From Halobellus ruber (lineage in GTDB: Archaea > Halobacteriota > Halobacteria > Halobacteriales > Haloferacaceae), in assembly GCF_014212355.1 (NCBI RefSeq), contig NZ_JACKXD010000007.1:62001-126000 (forward strand): a stretch of DNA of 64,000 nt. Direction: 5' to 3'. This document shows positions 43,487-50,986 of the stretch, piece after piece. Each line of letters opens with the position of its first letter. The first letter of the stretch is position 1. The notes below the pieces were generated by a model. That model was not told the DNA's origin, ran no database searches, and saw nothing but the letters and a program-made list of their open reading frames with translations. The position numbers were made by a program, and so were the translations under genes.

Positions 43487-44752
43487 CAAGGGAAGGCTCG
43501 CTACGCGAGGAAGTTTCGGAACTGTACGCCGAGAGGGTCGTCTGTCGGGGTTCCCGACTCGCCTCCCGGTGTCCCGTGGTGCTGTCACAGGCACTCCCGT
43601 CCCGTGGCGAGTCATCGCCCGCCGGTTTCCAAGGCAGGCTCCCCACGGGTCAAGGCGACCGGCGAGGTTGGTCGCCGCGTTGATGTCCGCTTGGTACTCC
43701 GTTACCCAACAGTCGTCGTTTGTGCAGCGGAATGCTGCCTGTTCCGGGCGCTCCCCGACGTGACCGCAAGCGTGGCACGTCTGCGACGTGTAGGCCGCGT
43801 TGACGTACTCGACGGGGATACCGGCGTCGAAGGCTTTGTCCTCGATGCGCCCCTGCAAGCGGGCAAACGCCCACGAGTGGAGGCGGCGGTTCATCCATTT
43901 GCCGTAGTCCAGCGACTCGCGGATGTAGGTCAAATCTTCGAGGACGATAACCGGGTCCTCAAACTGCCGGGCGTACTCGACGGCTTCCCGGCTGGCCTTC
44001 TCGACAATATCCGTGAGCGCGTGCTGGTAGTGGGTGAACCGCTCGTCAATCCGCCACTCGGCGGATCCGCGCTCTTGCAGGCGCTTCAGCGTCGTGTGCA
44101 TCTCTTTGCGGAGGTGTCGCGCTCGCCCGCCGTCAACGAACAGCGGGTCCACCGGAGCGCCCTGCTCGACGGCACAGCCGACGAGCAACGACGACTCACC
44201 CACGTCGAAGCCGACCGGCGTGGGGTCGTCGGGCGTCTCCGGTTGCTCAATTTTGTACTCGACGGTGACGTGCAACGTCCACGAACTGCTGTGTTGGCGC
44301 AGGCGGAACTCGCCAACGGACACGTCGCCATCATAGAGTCGGTCCCACAGCTCCCGCTGGTCGGGGTTGATTCGCAACGGTATCCAGAACGAGGTTCCGC
44401 GCCCGGCCTGTGGCACTCGCCAGCAGAACTCGTGAGTGCGGTCGGGCGAGTGGTCGAGCTGCCACCCACGGTTCGTGAACCGAATGGGATGGTCCTCGGC
44501 CAATTCCTCGGCGTCGTAGGTACGCCGGAGTTGCGGGACGTACTGTTTGAGCGCGTCCTTCGCGTAAGAGGACAGGTCGTAGCCGGTCACAACGTCGTTG
44601 ACCGCCGTCTGTGTGTCGGCCCCGGACGCGAAGGCGTCACGGAGCGCACAGCGGTAGGTCGCCTCGGTGCGCTGGAGCCGCCGCTCTTTGTGCGCCGTAG
44701 GTGGCGCGAGCGTGGCTTCGAGCGTCTTGGTGGCGGTCGTCATGACCGACAT
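43484..44752 (-). CDS. tnpB: TnpB RNA-guided nuclease (IS605 OrfB)
   Basis: 422 residues. RuvC parts: VGFDVGESSLLVG (first Asp, near 184), VIVLEDLTYIRE (Glu, near 267) and EYQADINAATNLAG (last Asp, near 353). The zinc finger CHACGHVGERPEQAAFRC ... DDC lies between them. TnpB cuts DNA beside a target-adjacent motif, guided by RNA from the element end, and helps keep the element in place. All catalytic residues appear intact, so it may be active. ATG 44752 chosen; 44743 and 44773 are in frame. Confidence 0.88.
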   Translation of the reverse strand: MSVMTTATKTLEATLAPPTAHKERRLQRTEATYRCALRDAFASGADTQTAVNDVVTGYDLSSYAKDALKQYVPQLRRTYDAEELAEDHPIRFTNRGWQLDHSPDRTHEFCWRVPQAGRGTSFWIPLRINPDQRELWDRLYDGDVSVGEFRLRQHSSSWTLHVTVEYKIEQPETPDDPTPVGFDVGESSLLVGCAVEQGAPVDPLFVDGGRARHLRKEMHTTLKRLQERGSAEWRIDERFTHYQHALTDIVEKASREAVEYARQFEDPVIVLEDLTYIRESLDYGKWMNRRLHSWAFARLQGRIEDKAFDAGIPVEYVNAAYTSQTCHACGHVGERPEQAAFRCTNDDCWVTEYQADINAATNLAGRLDPWGACLGNRRAMTRHGTGVPVTAPRDTGRRVGNPDRRPSRRTVPKLPRVASLPL

Positions 44753-44810
44753 TCGACAATCGAACAAACACACCTAATACACATAAAAACCATGCTAACT
44801 ACACATATAT

Positions 44811-44951
44811 ATGGGCAAAGAGATTCGATTCATAGTCGAGGAGGACCAGTTCGAGCGACTGAAAGCGGTGAAAGAACGGCGCGGCTACACTTGGAAGGGG
44901 CTGATGCTGGAAGGTGTAGACGCGCTCGACATCGACGACAGAGACAAGTAG
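44811..44951 (+). CDS. Small RHH-like protein accompanying TnpB
   Basis: 46 residues (MGKEIRFIVEEDQFERLKAV, then RGYTWKGLMLEGVDAL). Strand followed by two helices fits a minimal ribbon-helix-helix protein; such genes often lie divergent to haloarchaeal IS1341-type tnpB. It is too short to be found by length-limited gene calling. TATA-like ACATATATATG runs straight into the start, so control from the shared 58-base region with tnpB is likely. Confidence 0.6.
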   Translation: MGKEIRFIVEEDQFERLKAVKERRGYTWKGLMLEGVDALDIDDRDK

Positions 44952-45007
44952 GACCGACGGCCAGCGACGGTTATAGTGGACGCACAGGGCGGCAGACGCG
45001 ATTCCTT

Positions 45008-45040
45008 CTCGGCGTGAACAGCGGGATTTCCTCGCTACTT
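45008..45040. repeat. Degenerate second IS605-type end
   Basis: CTCGGCGTGAACAGCGGGATTTCCTCGC-like sequence (pairs GGCGTGAACAGCGGG with the 43460 hairpin region) just before ATG 45046, suggesting a nested or older element end that replaced the leader of the next gene. Confidence 0.4.
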
Positions 45041-45045
45041 CAAAG

Positions 45046-45933
45046 ATGACCGACCAGTACGCCGACTACGAAGCCCTCCGACCGCTCGGTGAAGCGACCC
45101 ACGTTCCCGACGACCAACTCGCCAGTAGTAGTGGCGAGCCCCGGCGGCAACGCTCTGGTGGCGTCGACACGGACTATCCAGACGACCCGACAGCAGATGA
45201 GACCGAGTGCGCTTCCTGTGGAGCGTCAATCCCCGCTGGCCAGTCGAAGTGCCGGTTCTGTCTCACCAACCATCTCGAAGGAGCCGACGACCAGGACACA
45301 TCGACTGCCGAACGGACTCTCCTCCACGTCATCCAGCTGCTCGTAGAGGCGTCGACGTTCTACGGCGCCGTCGGGAAGGGATCTGCTGCGGCCACCCTCC
45401 TCGCGAAGGGAGATGATGACCCAGTAGTCGATGACTGCAAGCTAATCTACGATCTCGACGAGGAACCGGCCCCACAGCTTGTCGATCAGTGGCCCTCGCT
45501 CCCCTCGGCGACACGGGTCACGTCTGAATGTGGTAATCAGCTGCTCGCGGCTGCTCGTGAGCGGACGGCGTGGACAGAGACGACGCAGTCCCGTCACGAC
45601 GGCGAGCACGCGACGTTTCTCTACGACGAAACCGGGAGCGAGGTTCGCACCGAAGCTCGTCTTGCAAGCCTCCGTGAGGACGCAGACAACGACCTCTGGC
45701 TGGTGCCAGCGATTGCGCTCCAGGAATCCGTTGACAAGACCGATACCGAACAGCCACGACGCGAGCGTCCAAACAGAACTCACCTCGAGTGTCGAGAGTG
45801 TGATCGGGAGACTAAGCATCGATTCCGCGAATTCGAGGCTGTCCCCGATGACGAGTGGACCGGGCAGCCAATGTGGGGCTGTCAGCGGTGCGGCACGCCA
45901 CGCTACGGGCCCGAACCCGAAGCCGGTCAGTAA
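45046..45933 (+). CDS. Zinc-ribbon plasmid protein
   Basis: 295 residues with two zinc-ribbons: ECASCGASIPAGQSKCRFC (about residues 54-72) and LECRECDRETKHRF...GCQRCG (about 246-285). The middle part (100-235) is alpha/beta with no recognised domain. It begins the run of small plasmid genes. Unlike its neighbours it has no stem-loop element in front, apparently because an IS605-type end lies directly before its ATG. Confidence 0.6.
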   Translation: MTDQYADYEALRPLGEATHVPDDQLASSSGEPRRQRSGGVDTDYPDDPTADETECASCGASIPAGQSKCRFCLTNHLEGADDQDTSTAERTLLHVIQLLVEASTFYGAVGKGSAAATLLAKGDDDPVVDDCKLIYDLDEEPAPQLVDQWPSLPSATRVTSECGNQLLAAARERTAWTETTQSRHDGEHATFLYDETGSEVRTEARLASLREDADNDLWLVPAIALQESVDKTDTEQPRRERPNRTHLECRECDRETKHRFREFEAVPDDEWTGQPMWGCQRCGTPRYGPEPEAGQ

Positions 45934-45946
45934 AGACGACGTCAAA

Positions 45947-45987
45947 TTAACCAACAATCCTGGTGTCGGCTCGGAGTTGTTGGTTAA
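45947..45987. repeat. TTAACCAACA inverted repeat, copy 3
   Basis: TTAACCAACA 45947-45956 and TGTTGGTTAA 45978-45987, 21-bp spacer. It ends 90 bases before ATG 46078. Confidence 0.9.
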
Positions 45988-46041
45988 CAGAAGCCAGCTC
46001 GCGACCACCCGACGATACCACACCTGCTGACTGCCCGCCGG

Positions 46042-46075
46042 TGTTTTTCGGCGCCGAGAATTGGCGGAGGCGCAC
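46042..46075 (+). promoter_or_regulatory. T-box plus stem-loop element, copy 5
   Basis: TGTTTTTC (46042-46049), stem GCGCC 46051-46055 / GGCGC 46069-46073 around GAGAATTGGCGGA. GGAGG at 46066-46070 is partly in the stem and seven bases before ATG 46078, a normal ribosome-binding distance. Confidence 0.65.
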
Positions 46076-46077
46076 AC

Positions 46078-46266
46078 ATGGACCCACAAGACACCCCTGG
46101 CTATCGACTTCACCGCGCGCTCAGCAGCCTCACCAGTATCGACAGCGACCAATTGGAGCCCGCTGATCAGGAGCGAATTAGCACCGCGACGACGCTCCTT
46201 GAGCAGGTGGATGTTCTCACCCAACCGAATACGACATCGGACGGTGACGTCCACGGAGACTCCTGA
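46078..46266 (+). CDS. Small hypothetical helical protein
   Basis: 62 residues (MDPQDTPGYRLHRALSSLTS, ending DGDVHGDS). Amphipathic helices, no recognised family. It lies between two stem-loop elements and so is probably a separate transcription or translation unit. Confidence 0.5.
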   Translation: MDPQDTPGYRLHRALSSLTSIDSDQLEPADQERISTATTLLEQVDVLTQPNTTSDGDVHGDS

Positions 46267-46317
46267 CAGCACGACGCGTCAGCAGTGCAGTGTCCTGTGG
46301 CCGTCACAGCGTGAGCA

Positions 46318-46347
46318 GTTGTTCGCCCCCTGAAGGGGTGCGGGGGC
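46318..46347 (+). promoter_or_regulatory. T-box plus stem-loop element, copy 6
   Basis: TTGTTC, stem GCCCCC 46325-46330 / GGGGGC 46342-46347 (six pairs), loop TGAAGGGGTGC. 25 bases before ATA 46373. Confidence 0.65.
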
Positions 46348-46372
46348 GCGAGACCGCTCCCGAGAACAACCC

Positions 46373-46753
46373 ATAGCAACACTCCAAGCCGCAACGACAT
46401 CGACCGGCGCGCTCGTATCGGATCCACAGGCAGTCCGCGAGCTCTGTGAGAACCACTACTTCGGGACGCTCAACTGGGAAATAGACGACGATGGCGAACT
46501 CGTCATCTGGGGCTACGACAGCTTCGACGTGTACGAGGCTCGTGAGAACGGGCTTCCTGACTACGACGGTGGCATCGTCACCCACGAGTTCCTCCGGTCG
46601 CTCGCAGAATATCTCGAACCGGACGAAGAATTCGACATTCAGACAGCCGGATTTACCAAGTGCCGATTTCCCGTGCTGGCGAAACGGTACGTCATCCGCG
46701 ACGGTGAGGTGCTGTACGCGGACCTCAGTTCCCCCGACCCGATCGACGAGTAG
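46373..46753 (+). CDS. Hypothetical protein, apparent ATA start codon
   Basis: The frame is open from 46334 to TAA-free stop TAG 46751-46753. The first ATG/GTG/TTG is GTG 46529, deep inside. From ATA 46373 the protein reads (M)ATLQAATTSTGALVSD, then FGTLNWEIDDDGELVIWGYD and FDIQTAGFTKCRFPVLAKRY, 126 residues of even quality. The ATA occupies the same place relative to GCTCCCGA(GA)ACAA that ATG 49577 occupies after element copy 11. Function unknown. An AUA start or a lost ATG are the two readings. Confidence 0.6.
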   Translation: MATLQAATTSTGALVSDPQAVRELCENHYFGTLNWEIDDDGELVIWGYDSFDVYEARENGLPDYDGGIVTHEFLRSLAEYLEPDEEFDIQTAGFTKCRFPVLAKRYVIRDGEVLYADLSSPDPIDE

Positions 46754-46754
46754 C

Positions 46755-46785
46755 GTTGTTCGTCCCCCGGGAGGGGTGCGGGGCG
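46755..46785 (+). promoter_or_regulatory. T-box plus stem-loop element, copy 7
   Basis: GTTGTTC starts one base after the previous stop; stem CCCC 46764-46767 / GGGG 46780-46783, loop CGGGAGGGGTGC. Confidence 0.6.
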
Positions 46786-46821
46786 ATCCAGTCGTGGGTC
46801 GTTCTGCGAGGTGATTGTTCA

Positions 46822-47484
46822 ATGGGCCACCGCGCACTCGTTGCGTACGAACGAACTGACGGACAGTACACGCTCCACTACTCTCATTGGGGTGCAGCAA
46901 ATCTCAAGCTCAAGCACCGAATCTCGGCCAAAACACCGTTCGGTGGCGACGACACCGACTCGAAGTGGGCGAAACAGCTGCTGGCAGAACTGGCCGATGG
47001 CCTCGAGGCAGACGCCGTCGACGGCTACTTCGCCGGCAAAGACCGACCGTCGACGGTCGTCAAGCCGAAGCCCCGCGCCACCGGGCTCACCCTTGAGGAG
47101 ATCATCGCTGACCATCTCGACTACCTCCATCACGAGGCGTTCTACGTGGTGTCAGCCACCTTCGAGGTGGCCGCCTACCGGACGCTGTGGTTCGGCCTGC
47201 AGTACGACTCCGAGACAATCGACCACGGCGAGACGGTCGGGAACGGCGCGCTCGCGACCGTTCGGTGGCACGATGGCGAGCCGGTCGGCGACGGCCACCT
47301 ACAGGGACAGTTCGCGGCCCTCAAAGACGTCGTCGGCGACATAATCGACAAGGGCGTCTTCACGCCGTCGACGGCGAGGCAGTACCTAAAACGGAAGCTC
47401 GCTGAGCGGGTCGGGGACCGACAGGAGCTGCTCATTCCGACTGGAGAATCACCCTTCGAGAGGGCGAGCCTGAACCACACCTAA
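46822..47484 (+). CDS. Haloarchaeal DUF6735-like protein
   Basis: 220 residues. The start MGHRALVAYERTDGQYTLHY followed by SHWGAANLKLKHRIS is the signature of a family common in haloarchaeal plasmids and known to me as DUF6735 (from memory). Later parts: EEIIADHLDYLHHEAFYVVS and a C-terminal KRKLAERVGDRQEL. Function unknown. ATG 46822 agrees with the family start; an upstream extension would cross the stem-loop element. Confidence 0.7.
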   Translation: MGHRALVAYERTDGQYTLHYSHWGAANLKLKHRISAKTPFGGDDTDSKWAKQLLAELADGLEADAVDGYFAGKDRPSTVVKPKPRATGLTLEEIIADHLDYLHHEAFYVVSATFEVAAYRTLWFGLQYDSETIDHGETVGNGALATVRWHDGEPVGDGHLQGQFAALKDVVGDIIDKGVFTPSTARQYLKRKLAERVGDRQELLIPTGESPFERASLNHT

Positions 47485-47508
47485 TTCGATCTGCTTCGTG
47501 GCAGCTGC

Positions 47509-47540
47509 TGTTTTTCAGGGGTCGGAATGGGTGAGCCCCG
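47509..47540 (+). promoter_or_regulatory. T-box plus stem-loop element, copy 8
   Basis: TGTTTTTC (47509-47516), stem GGGG 47518-47521 / CCCC 47536-47539 with polarity opposite to most copies, loop TCGGAATGGGTGAG. Confidence 0.55.
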
Positions 47541-47558
47541 CCGTAGGCTCGTGATTCG

Positions 47559-47975
47559 ATGACATCAGACGACGACCCGTTTCACGACTGCGAGTTGGAT
47601 CCCGAGGCGATCCTCGGAACACACACCTTCGAAGACGTCCTGTTCACCGACGAGACGGAAACCCCGGTGAACGTGCTCACCGGCGAGACACCGGCACATT
47701 CGCAAGCAACCGTCGAGGAAGCGAAGGAGTTCGTTGCGAGTATCGACACGGAGACGCCCCAAATCGCGCTCCCCACATCCGTCGAGTCGCAGGTCGAAAC
47801 ACAGAGCAAGCCCTACACGGCGGCCGCATTCTTCCACTTCAAGGCAACTGGCTCGCTCGAACGCCACCGCGCCTACCACGCCGCCTACGAGGCGGATGCG
47901 TTCGCGGTCGACTTCGAGGCAGACTACGAATCGGGCGACCTGACTATCACTATCGAACGAGCGGACGAGGCCTGA
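47559..47975 (+). CDS. Hypothetical acidic protein
   Basis: 138 residues, strongly acidic (MTSDDDPFHDCELDPEAI at the start; KPYTAAAFFHFKATGSLERH in the middle). The C-terminal AVDFEADYESGDLTITIERA looks like strands. The family is not recognised. It is flanked by stem-loop elements. Confidence 0.55.
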   Translation: MTSDDDPFHDCELDPEAILGTHTFEDVLFTDETETPVNVLTGETPAHSQATVEEAKEFVASIDTETPQIALPTSVESQVETQSKPYTAAAFFHFKATGSLERHRAYHAAYEADAFAVDFEADYESGDLTITIERADEA

Positions 47976-47994
47976 GAATCTGTTGTCACGAGCA

Positions 47995-48027
47995 GGTTTT
48001 TCGAGCGCCGGCGATGGGTACCGGCGC
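47995..48027 (+). promoter_or_regulatory. T-box plus stem-loop element, copy 9
   Basis: GGTTTTTC, stem GCGCCGG 48005-48011 / CCGGCGC 48021-48027 (seven pairs), loop CGATGGGTA. Confidence 0.65.
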
Positions 48028-48078
48028 AGCTGGAGCGAGCAACGACCCCCGGTGCGTCGGCGTTTCGAGGTGTTCGAG

Positions 48079-48570
48079 ATGCATATGGTGATATACGCAC
48101 TCGTAGAGGCATCGACGCACGACGACGCGCTGTCCACCGGAAAGTCGGTGTTCGACCGCCTGGTCGGCGCGGACCCACACGCCAGCGCCGTCTTCGATTA
48201 CTGTGTGACCTTCGACGAGGAGGACACGTCCGTTGCGGGGAAGGCATGATGGGGGGAGTTGCCGACGGCAGCCCCCGTCGACTCCGATGACGGCCAGGAC
48301 CTGCTCGAGCGTGGCTGGGAGGCGACGAAGGAGGAATTCGAGCGGAATCTCGACCGAGTGAAAGAGGCCATCGAGGAGCTCTCCGACGAGGAGATTATGC
48401 GCGACGAAGATCTCGCTCGGCACGCCTTCCATCAGGTCGGCGCCTACGACGGGCCAACGATCTTCCTGTACAACGAATATGCGACCGGTATCCGTCACCG
48501 TGGACAGCTGGATCGACTCCTCGAGGAGAGTGAGGAGCTTTGGATCGTACCCGCTGACGTCCACTTCTGA
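48079..48570 (+). pseudogene. Hypothetical protein interrupted by an in-frame TGA
   Basis: ATG 48079 reads MHMVIYALVEASTHDDALST ... EEDTSVAGKA, then TGA 48247-48249, then in the same frame WGELPTAAPVDSDDGQDLLE ... LWIVPADVHF to 48570. The join KA-(stop)-WGELPTAAPVDS reads naturally if TGA were CGA (Arg), a single C-to-T change. The whole would be 163 residues with a helical second half (EFERNLDRVKEAIEELSD). Function unknown. Confidence 0.7.
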
Positions 48571-48573
48571 ATA

Positions 48574-48939
48574 ATGCCCAGGATCACCAACTGGCAACGC
48601 GAGAGCCGCTCGCCGACGCTTGCGTATCGGAACACCGAGACCGGTGCGCGAGCCGTCCTGCATCGAGCCCCGGATTCCTACCGGTACAAGTGGCGCGGAG
48701 CAATCCTCATCGACGGCTACCCGGTGTGGTCGCGGGGGTACGAGACGAAGGACGCAAAATCGTTCCGTGACGAGCTCCGTGACCGGCCAGCGCCCGAACT
48801 GAGTTGTCCCGAGTGTCCGAACAGCGATGTAGCAATCGGTGGGAAAACGGCTGACGGTGCGAAGGTTCAGCGCTGGTTCGAGTGTCGGAACTGTGGGTAC
48901 GAAACATCCTCGCGAATTGTCTACGGCGCCGAGCGCTGA
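48574..48939 (+). CDS. Zinc-ribbon hypothetical protein
   Basis: 121 residues. The C-terminal zinc ribbon is CPECPNSDVAIGG...CRNCGY (about residues 78-110). The N-terminal half has basic and aromatic strands (YRYKWRGAILIDGYPVWSRG). It starts three bases after the preceding frame and has no stem-loop of its own, so it is in that transcript. Possibly a nucleic-acid-binding accessory protein. Confidence 0.6.
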   Translation: MPRITNWQRESRSPTLAYRNTETGARAVLHRAPDSYRYKWRGAILIDGYPVWSRGYETKDAKSFRDELRDRPAPELSCPECPNSDVAIGGKTADGAKVQRWFECRNCGYETSSRIVYGAER

Positions 48940-48964
48940 TTGATTGGAACGTATCTGCGGTGAC

Positions 48965-48992
48965 GTTTATTTTGGGCCGGAATGGGTGGCCC
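48965..48992 (+). promoter_or_regulatory. T-box plus stem-loop element, copy 10
   Basis: GTTTATTTT (48965-48973), stem GGGCC 48974-48978 / GGCCC 48988-48992, loop GGAATGGGT. 24 bases before ATG 49017. Confidence 0.6.
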
Positions 48993-49016
48993 GTCTCAAT
49001 CGGGCCAGATCCACAG

Positions 49017-49412
49017 ATGAGTCTGGAAGTCATCGACCGCCACAGCGAAGCACTGTTCGAGTTCCTCTGGTGTCCCGTCTGCGGGCACGAGGTATTCAGT
49101 CACATTCCCTTCGAAGGTGTGTTCTGCAAGAACTGCAACACGCAGGTCGAACTCCAAGAATCCCGAGAGACGCGCGGCTACGAGGAGGCCGTTCTCGCCT
49201 GCTTCGACACCCACTCGACGTGGAACCTCCACGTCGACGAGAAGCTCCGTCGCGACCTACCCGATGGGTCGGCACGGGTGAAGATCCTCGGCGCACCGGG
49301 TGCCTACGAGGTCGACTGGTGGAGTCCAGCACCCGGCGATGACTGGCAGCCGGTCGAACAAGGCGAGTTCGACGATGTCGACGAACCAGCCGATATCTCC
49401 CATCTCGCGTAG
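49017..49412 (+). CDS. Zinc-binding hypothetical protein
   Basis: 131 residues. CPVCGHEVFSHIPFEGVFC followed by KNC (about residues 22-43) is a rubredoxin-like zinc knuckle. The C-terminal half RVKILGAPGAYEVDWWSPAP is beta-rich. The family is seen in haloarchaeal plasmids but its role is unknown. ATG 49017 lies in good distance behind the stem-loop element. Confidence 0.6.
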   Translation: MSLEVIDRHSEALFEFLWCPVCGHEVFSHIPFEGVFCKNCNTQVELQESRETRGYEEAVLACFDTHSTWNLHVDEKLRRDLPDGSARVKILGAPGAYEVDWWSPAPGDDWQPVEQGEFDDVDEPADISHLA

Positions 49413-49517
49413 TACAGCTTCAGCCGTAAATTGCTAGACACCTATTGTGGAGTGTCTGTCGCTCGAATCTAGCAGTTCAGCGTTGAAGTAGCAGTAGGGG
49501 AAAGCAGTCCCTGTGGC

Positions 49518-49548
49518 TGTTTGTCACCCCCCGAGTGGTGCGGGGGTG
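49518..49548 (+). promoter_or_regulatory. T-box plus stem-loop element, copy 11
   Basis: TGTTTGTC (49518-49525), stem CACCCCC 49525-49531 / GGGGGTG 49542-49548 (seven pairs), loop CGAGTGGTGC. Confidence 0.65.
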
Positions 49549-49576
49549 CTCGAACGAGTAGCTCCCGAACAATCCG

Positions 49577-49981
49577 ATGAGTAGACCTAGCGACCCATAT
49601 TCGATCGAACAGTCACGCCCACCGAACAACTGCGACATCGCCTACGTCGGGTATCGGCAGCGCAGGCAGGCTATCGTTGAGAAACGTCCCGGCCAAGAAC
49701 GGCTCACGCCAGAGCGGAGTCTCGAACTGGTGAATCACAGTCCCTCGGGATTCGAATGGGGATATGGTGGTAGTGGTCCGGCACAACTCGCGCTCGCACT
49801 CCTCCTCGACTACACAGGTAACGAAGCGTTCGCCCTCGACCACTACCAGGCGTTCAAAACCGAGGTCGTGAGCCAGCTGGACTGTGCTGGGTCTGCTCGA
49901 AGCTGGCGACTCACCGGGCCCGAGATCGACGCAGTCCTTCACGGAACACCCGGCGAGCCGGTCGCACCGTCCATCAACTAA
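49577..49981 (+). CDS. DUF6166-like protein, copy 1
   Basis: 134 residues. LVNHSPSGFEWGYGGSGPAQ followed by LALALLLDYTGNE is the centre of a family I know as DUF6166 (from memory). The protein is single-domain, acidic and soluble. A longer paralog lies at 52517. Function unknown. Confidence 0.65.
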   Translation: MSRPSDPYSIEQSRPPNNCDIAYVGYRQRRQAIVEKRPGQERLTPERSLELVNHSPSGFEWGYGGSGPAQLALALLLDYTGNEAFALDHYQAFKTEVVSQLDCAGSARSWRLTGPEIDAVLHGTPGEPVAPSIN

Positions 49982-50000
49982 TGATCACAGAGAGCAATCT

Positions 50001-50282
50001 ATGGTAGAACCCACTCAGCAGTCTCGTGCGAACGAGGAATCGACAGAGAATAACGAGCGACAGACACCAACCGAGTACATCGAACGTAGTGACATCGGCG
50101 TCTCACTCACCGTGAAGCTCACTCGCGGTACTGGCACCCGCGACCAAGACAAGATCGTCGCGAAGGCGAAAGGCAAGACGCTTGAAGACGCCCGCGAGGA
50201 TATGGAAACCCTCCGCGAGTACATCCACGATCTCGCCGAAGACGCTCGCCAGATTCAGCCAGCAGACCCACACGAAGAGTAA
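50001..50282 (+). CDS. Small acidic hypothetical protein
   Basis: 93 residues (MVEPTQQSRANEESTENNER, then SDIGVSLTVKLTRGTGTRDQ and EDAREDMETLREYIHDLAED). A beta hairpin followed by one long helix, a pattern of a haloarchaeal family without known role. It follows the DUF6166-like gene by 19 bases, presumably the same transcript. Confidence 0.55.
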   Translation: MVEPTQQSRANEESTENNERQTPTEYIERSDIGVSLTVKLTRGTGTRDQDKIVAKAKGKTLEDAREDMETLREYIHDLAEDARQIQPADPHEE

Positions 50283-50319
50283 TTCTTTTGATAGTCGCAC
50301 AGAATTGTGTAACCATAGG

Positions 50320-50985
50320 ATGTACGAAGTATGCGGTGAGAAGGAACTCAAGGTCATCCTCGCGCTCGATCCGGGCGATTCCATCTCCGGCGTCGCGCGG
50401 AAGATCGACGAGAACCGGGAGACGATTCGGCGCGTCGTGAACCGTCTCGAGGAGGCCGGCTACGTCGCGTATGATGATGGTCTCCAGTTCCTTGATCAGA
50501 CGATTCGGGATGTCGGGCTCGAGTTCCTGGCCGCAGCAGCGGCTACCTCACCGCCGTCAATCCCGGAGGCGTACGTCCTTCCGCAGTTCGCCGGCATAGA
50601 CTACGCATTCACCGCTATCGATGCAGTCTACGTCTGGACTCGCGGTGGCTATCAGGTCGCTCGCGAGCCGGATGACTATCCGCTGTTCATCGCCGTCCAC
50701 GAGTCCGATTTTGACGCCTGGACGGCGTTCTTCGACCGATTTGGGATCCCAACTGCGGAGGAACGCCAACCTGCCGACAAATTCGACGGTGCCATCCAGA
50801 TCGTCCTCGAGCCCCGTTCAGAAATCGAGGGCGAGATGGTCGACGGACGACCCGTCATCCCGCTCCAAGAGACCGTGGCGTTCGCAAACGAGTACTACGC
50901 GACCTTCGAGTCCGCACTCGATATGCTCGGCCGGATGTACGACGATGTCGATACAGATGCGAACTATCGCATAGAGCCTGTCTAA
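50320..50985 (+). CDS. Winged-helix antitoxin/regulator (AbiEi-like) of a nucleotidyltransferase pair
   Basis: 221 residues. The N-terminal winged helix (about 8-58: ELKVILALDPGDSISGVARK, ETIRRVVNRLEEAGYVA) is followed by an alpha/beta domain (about 85-215, PQFAGIDYAFTAIDAVYVW). The gene ends one base before a nucleotidyltransferase-like gene. This order, winged-helix protein then DNA polymerase beta-type transferase, is that of AbiE-like (type IV) toxin-antitoxin systems. ATG 50320 follows the short GGATG; the longer frame upstream overlaps the previous gene. Confidence 0.65.
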   Translation: MYEVCGEKELKVILALDPGDSISGVARKIDENRETIRRVVNRLEEAGYVAYDDGLQFLDQTIRDVGLEFLAAAAATSPPSIPEAYVLPQFAGIDYAFTAIDAVYVWTRGGYQVAREPDDYPLFIAVHESDFDAWTAFFDRFGIPTAEERQPADKFDGAIQIVLEPRSEIEGEMVDGRPVIPLQETVAFANEYYATFESALDMLGRMYDDVDTDANYRIEPV

Positions 50986-50986
50986 A

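Larger units (their letters stand above)
43449..44951 (-). mobile_element. IS200/IS605-group element with tnpB only (IS1341-type)
   Basis: Contains tnpB on the minus strand and a divergent small RHH-like gene. The right-end hairpin lies at 43461-43478. No tnpA (Y1 transposase) is present. The exact left end cannot be fixed; the borders given are the outermost recognisable parts. Confidence 0.65.

Noticed and set aside
43604-45049. A 481-codon plus-strand protein opposite tnpB
   Set aside because: It is the antisense shadow of tnpB, whose RuvC and zinc-finger motifs are unmistakable on the minus strand.
46318-46347. Stem-loop elements as simple intrinsic terminators
   Set aside because: The T-run comes before the stem, not after it, and the stems lie close to start codons. 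A terminating T-run may be part of the element but does not explain the stem.
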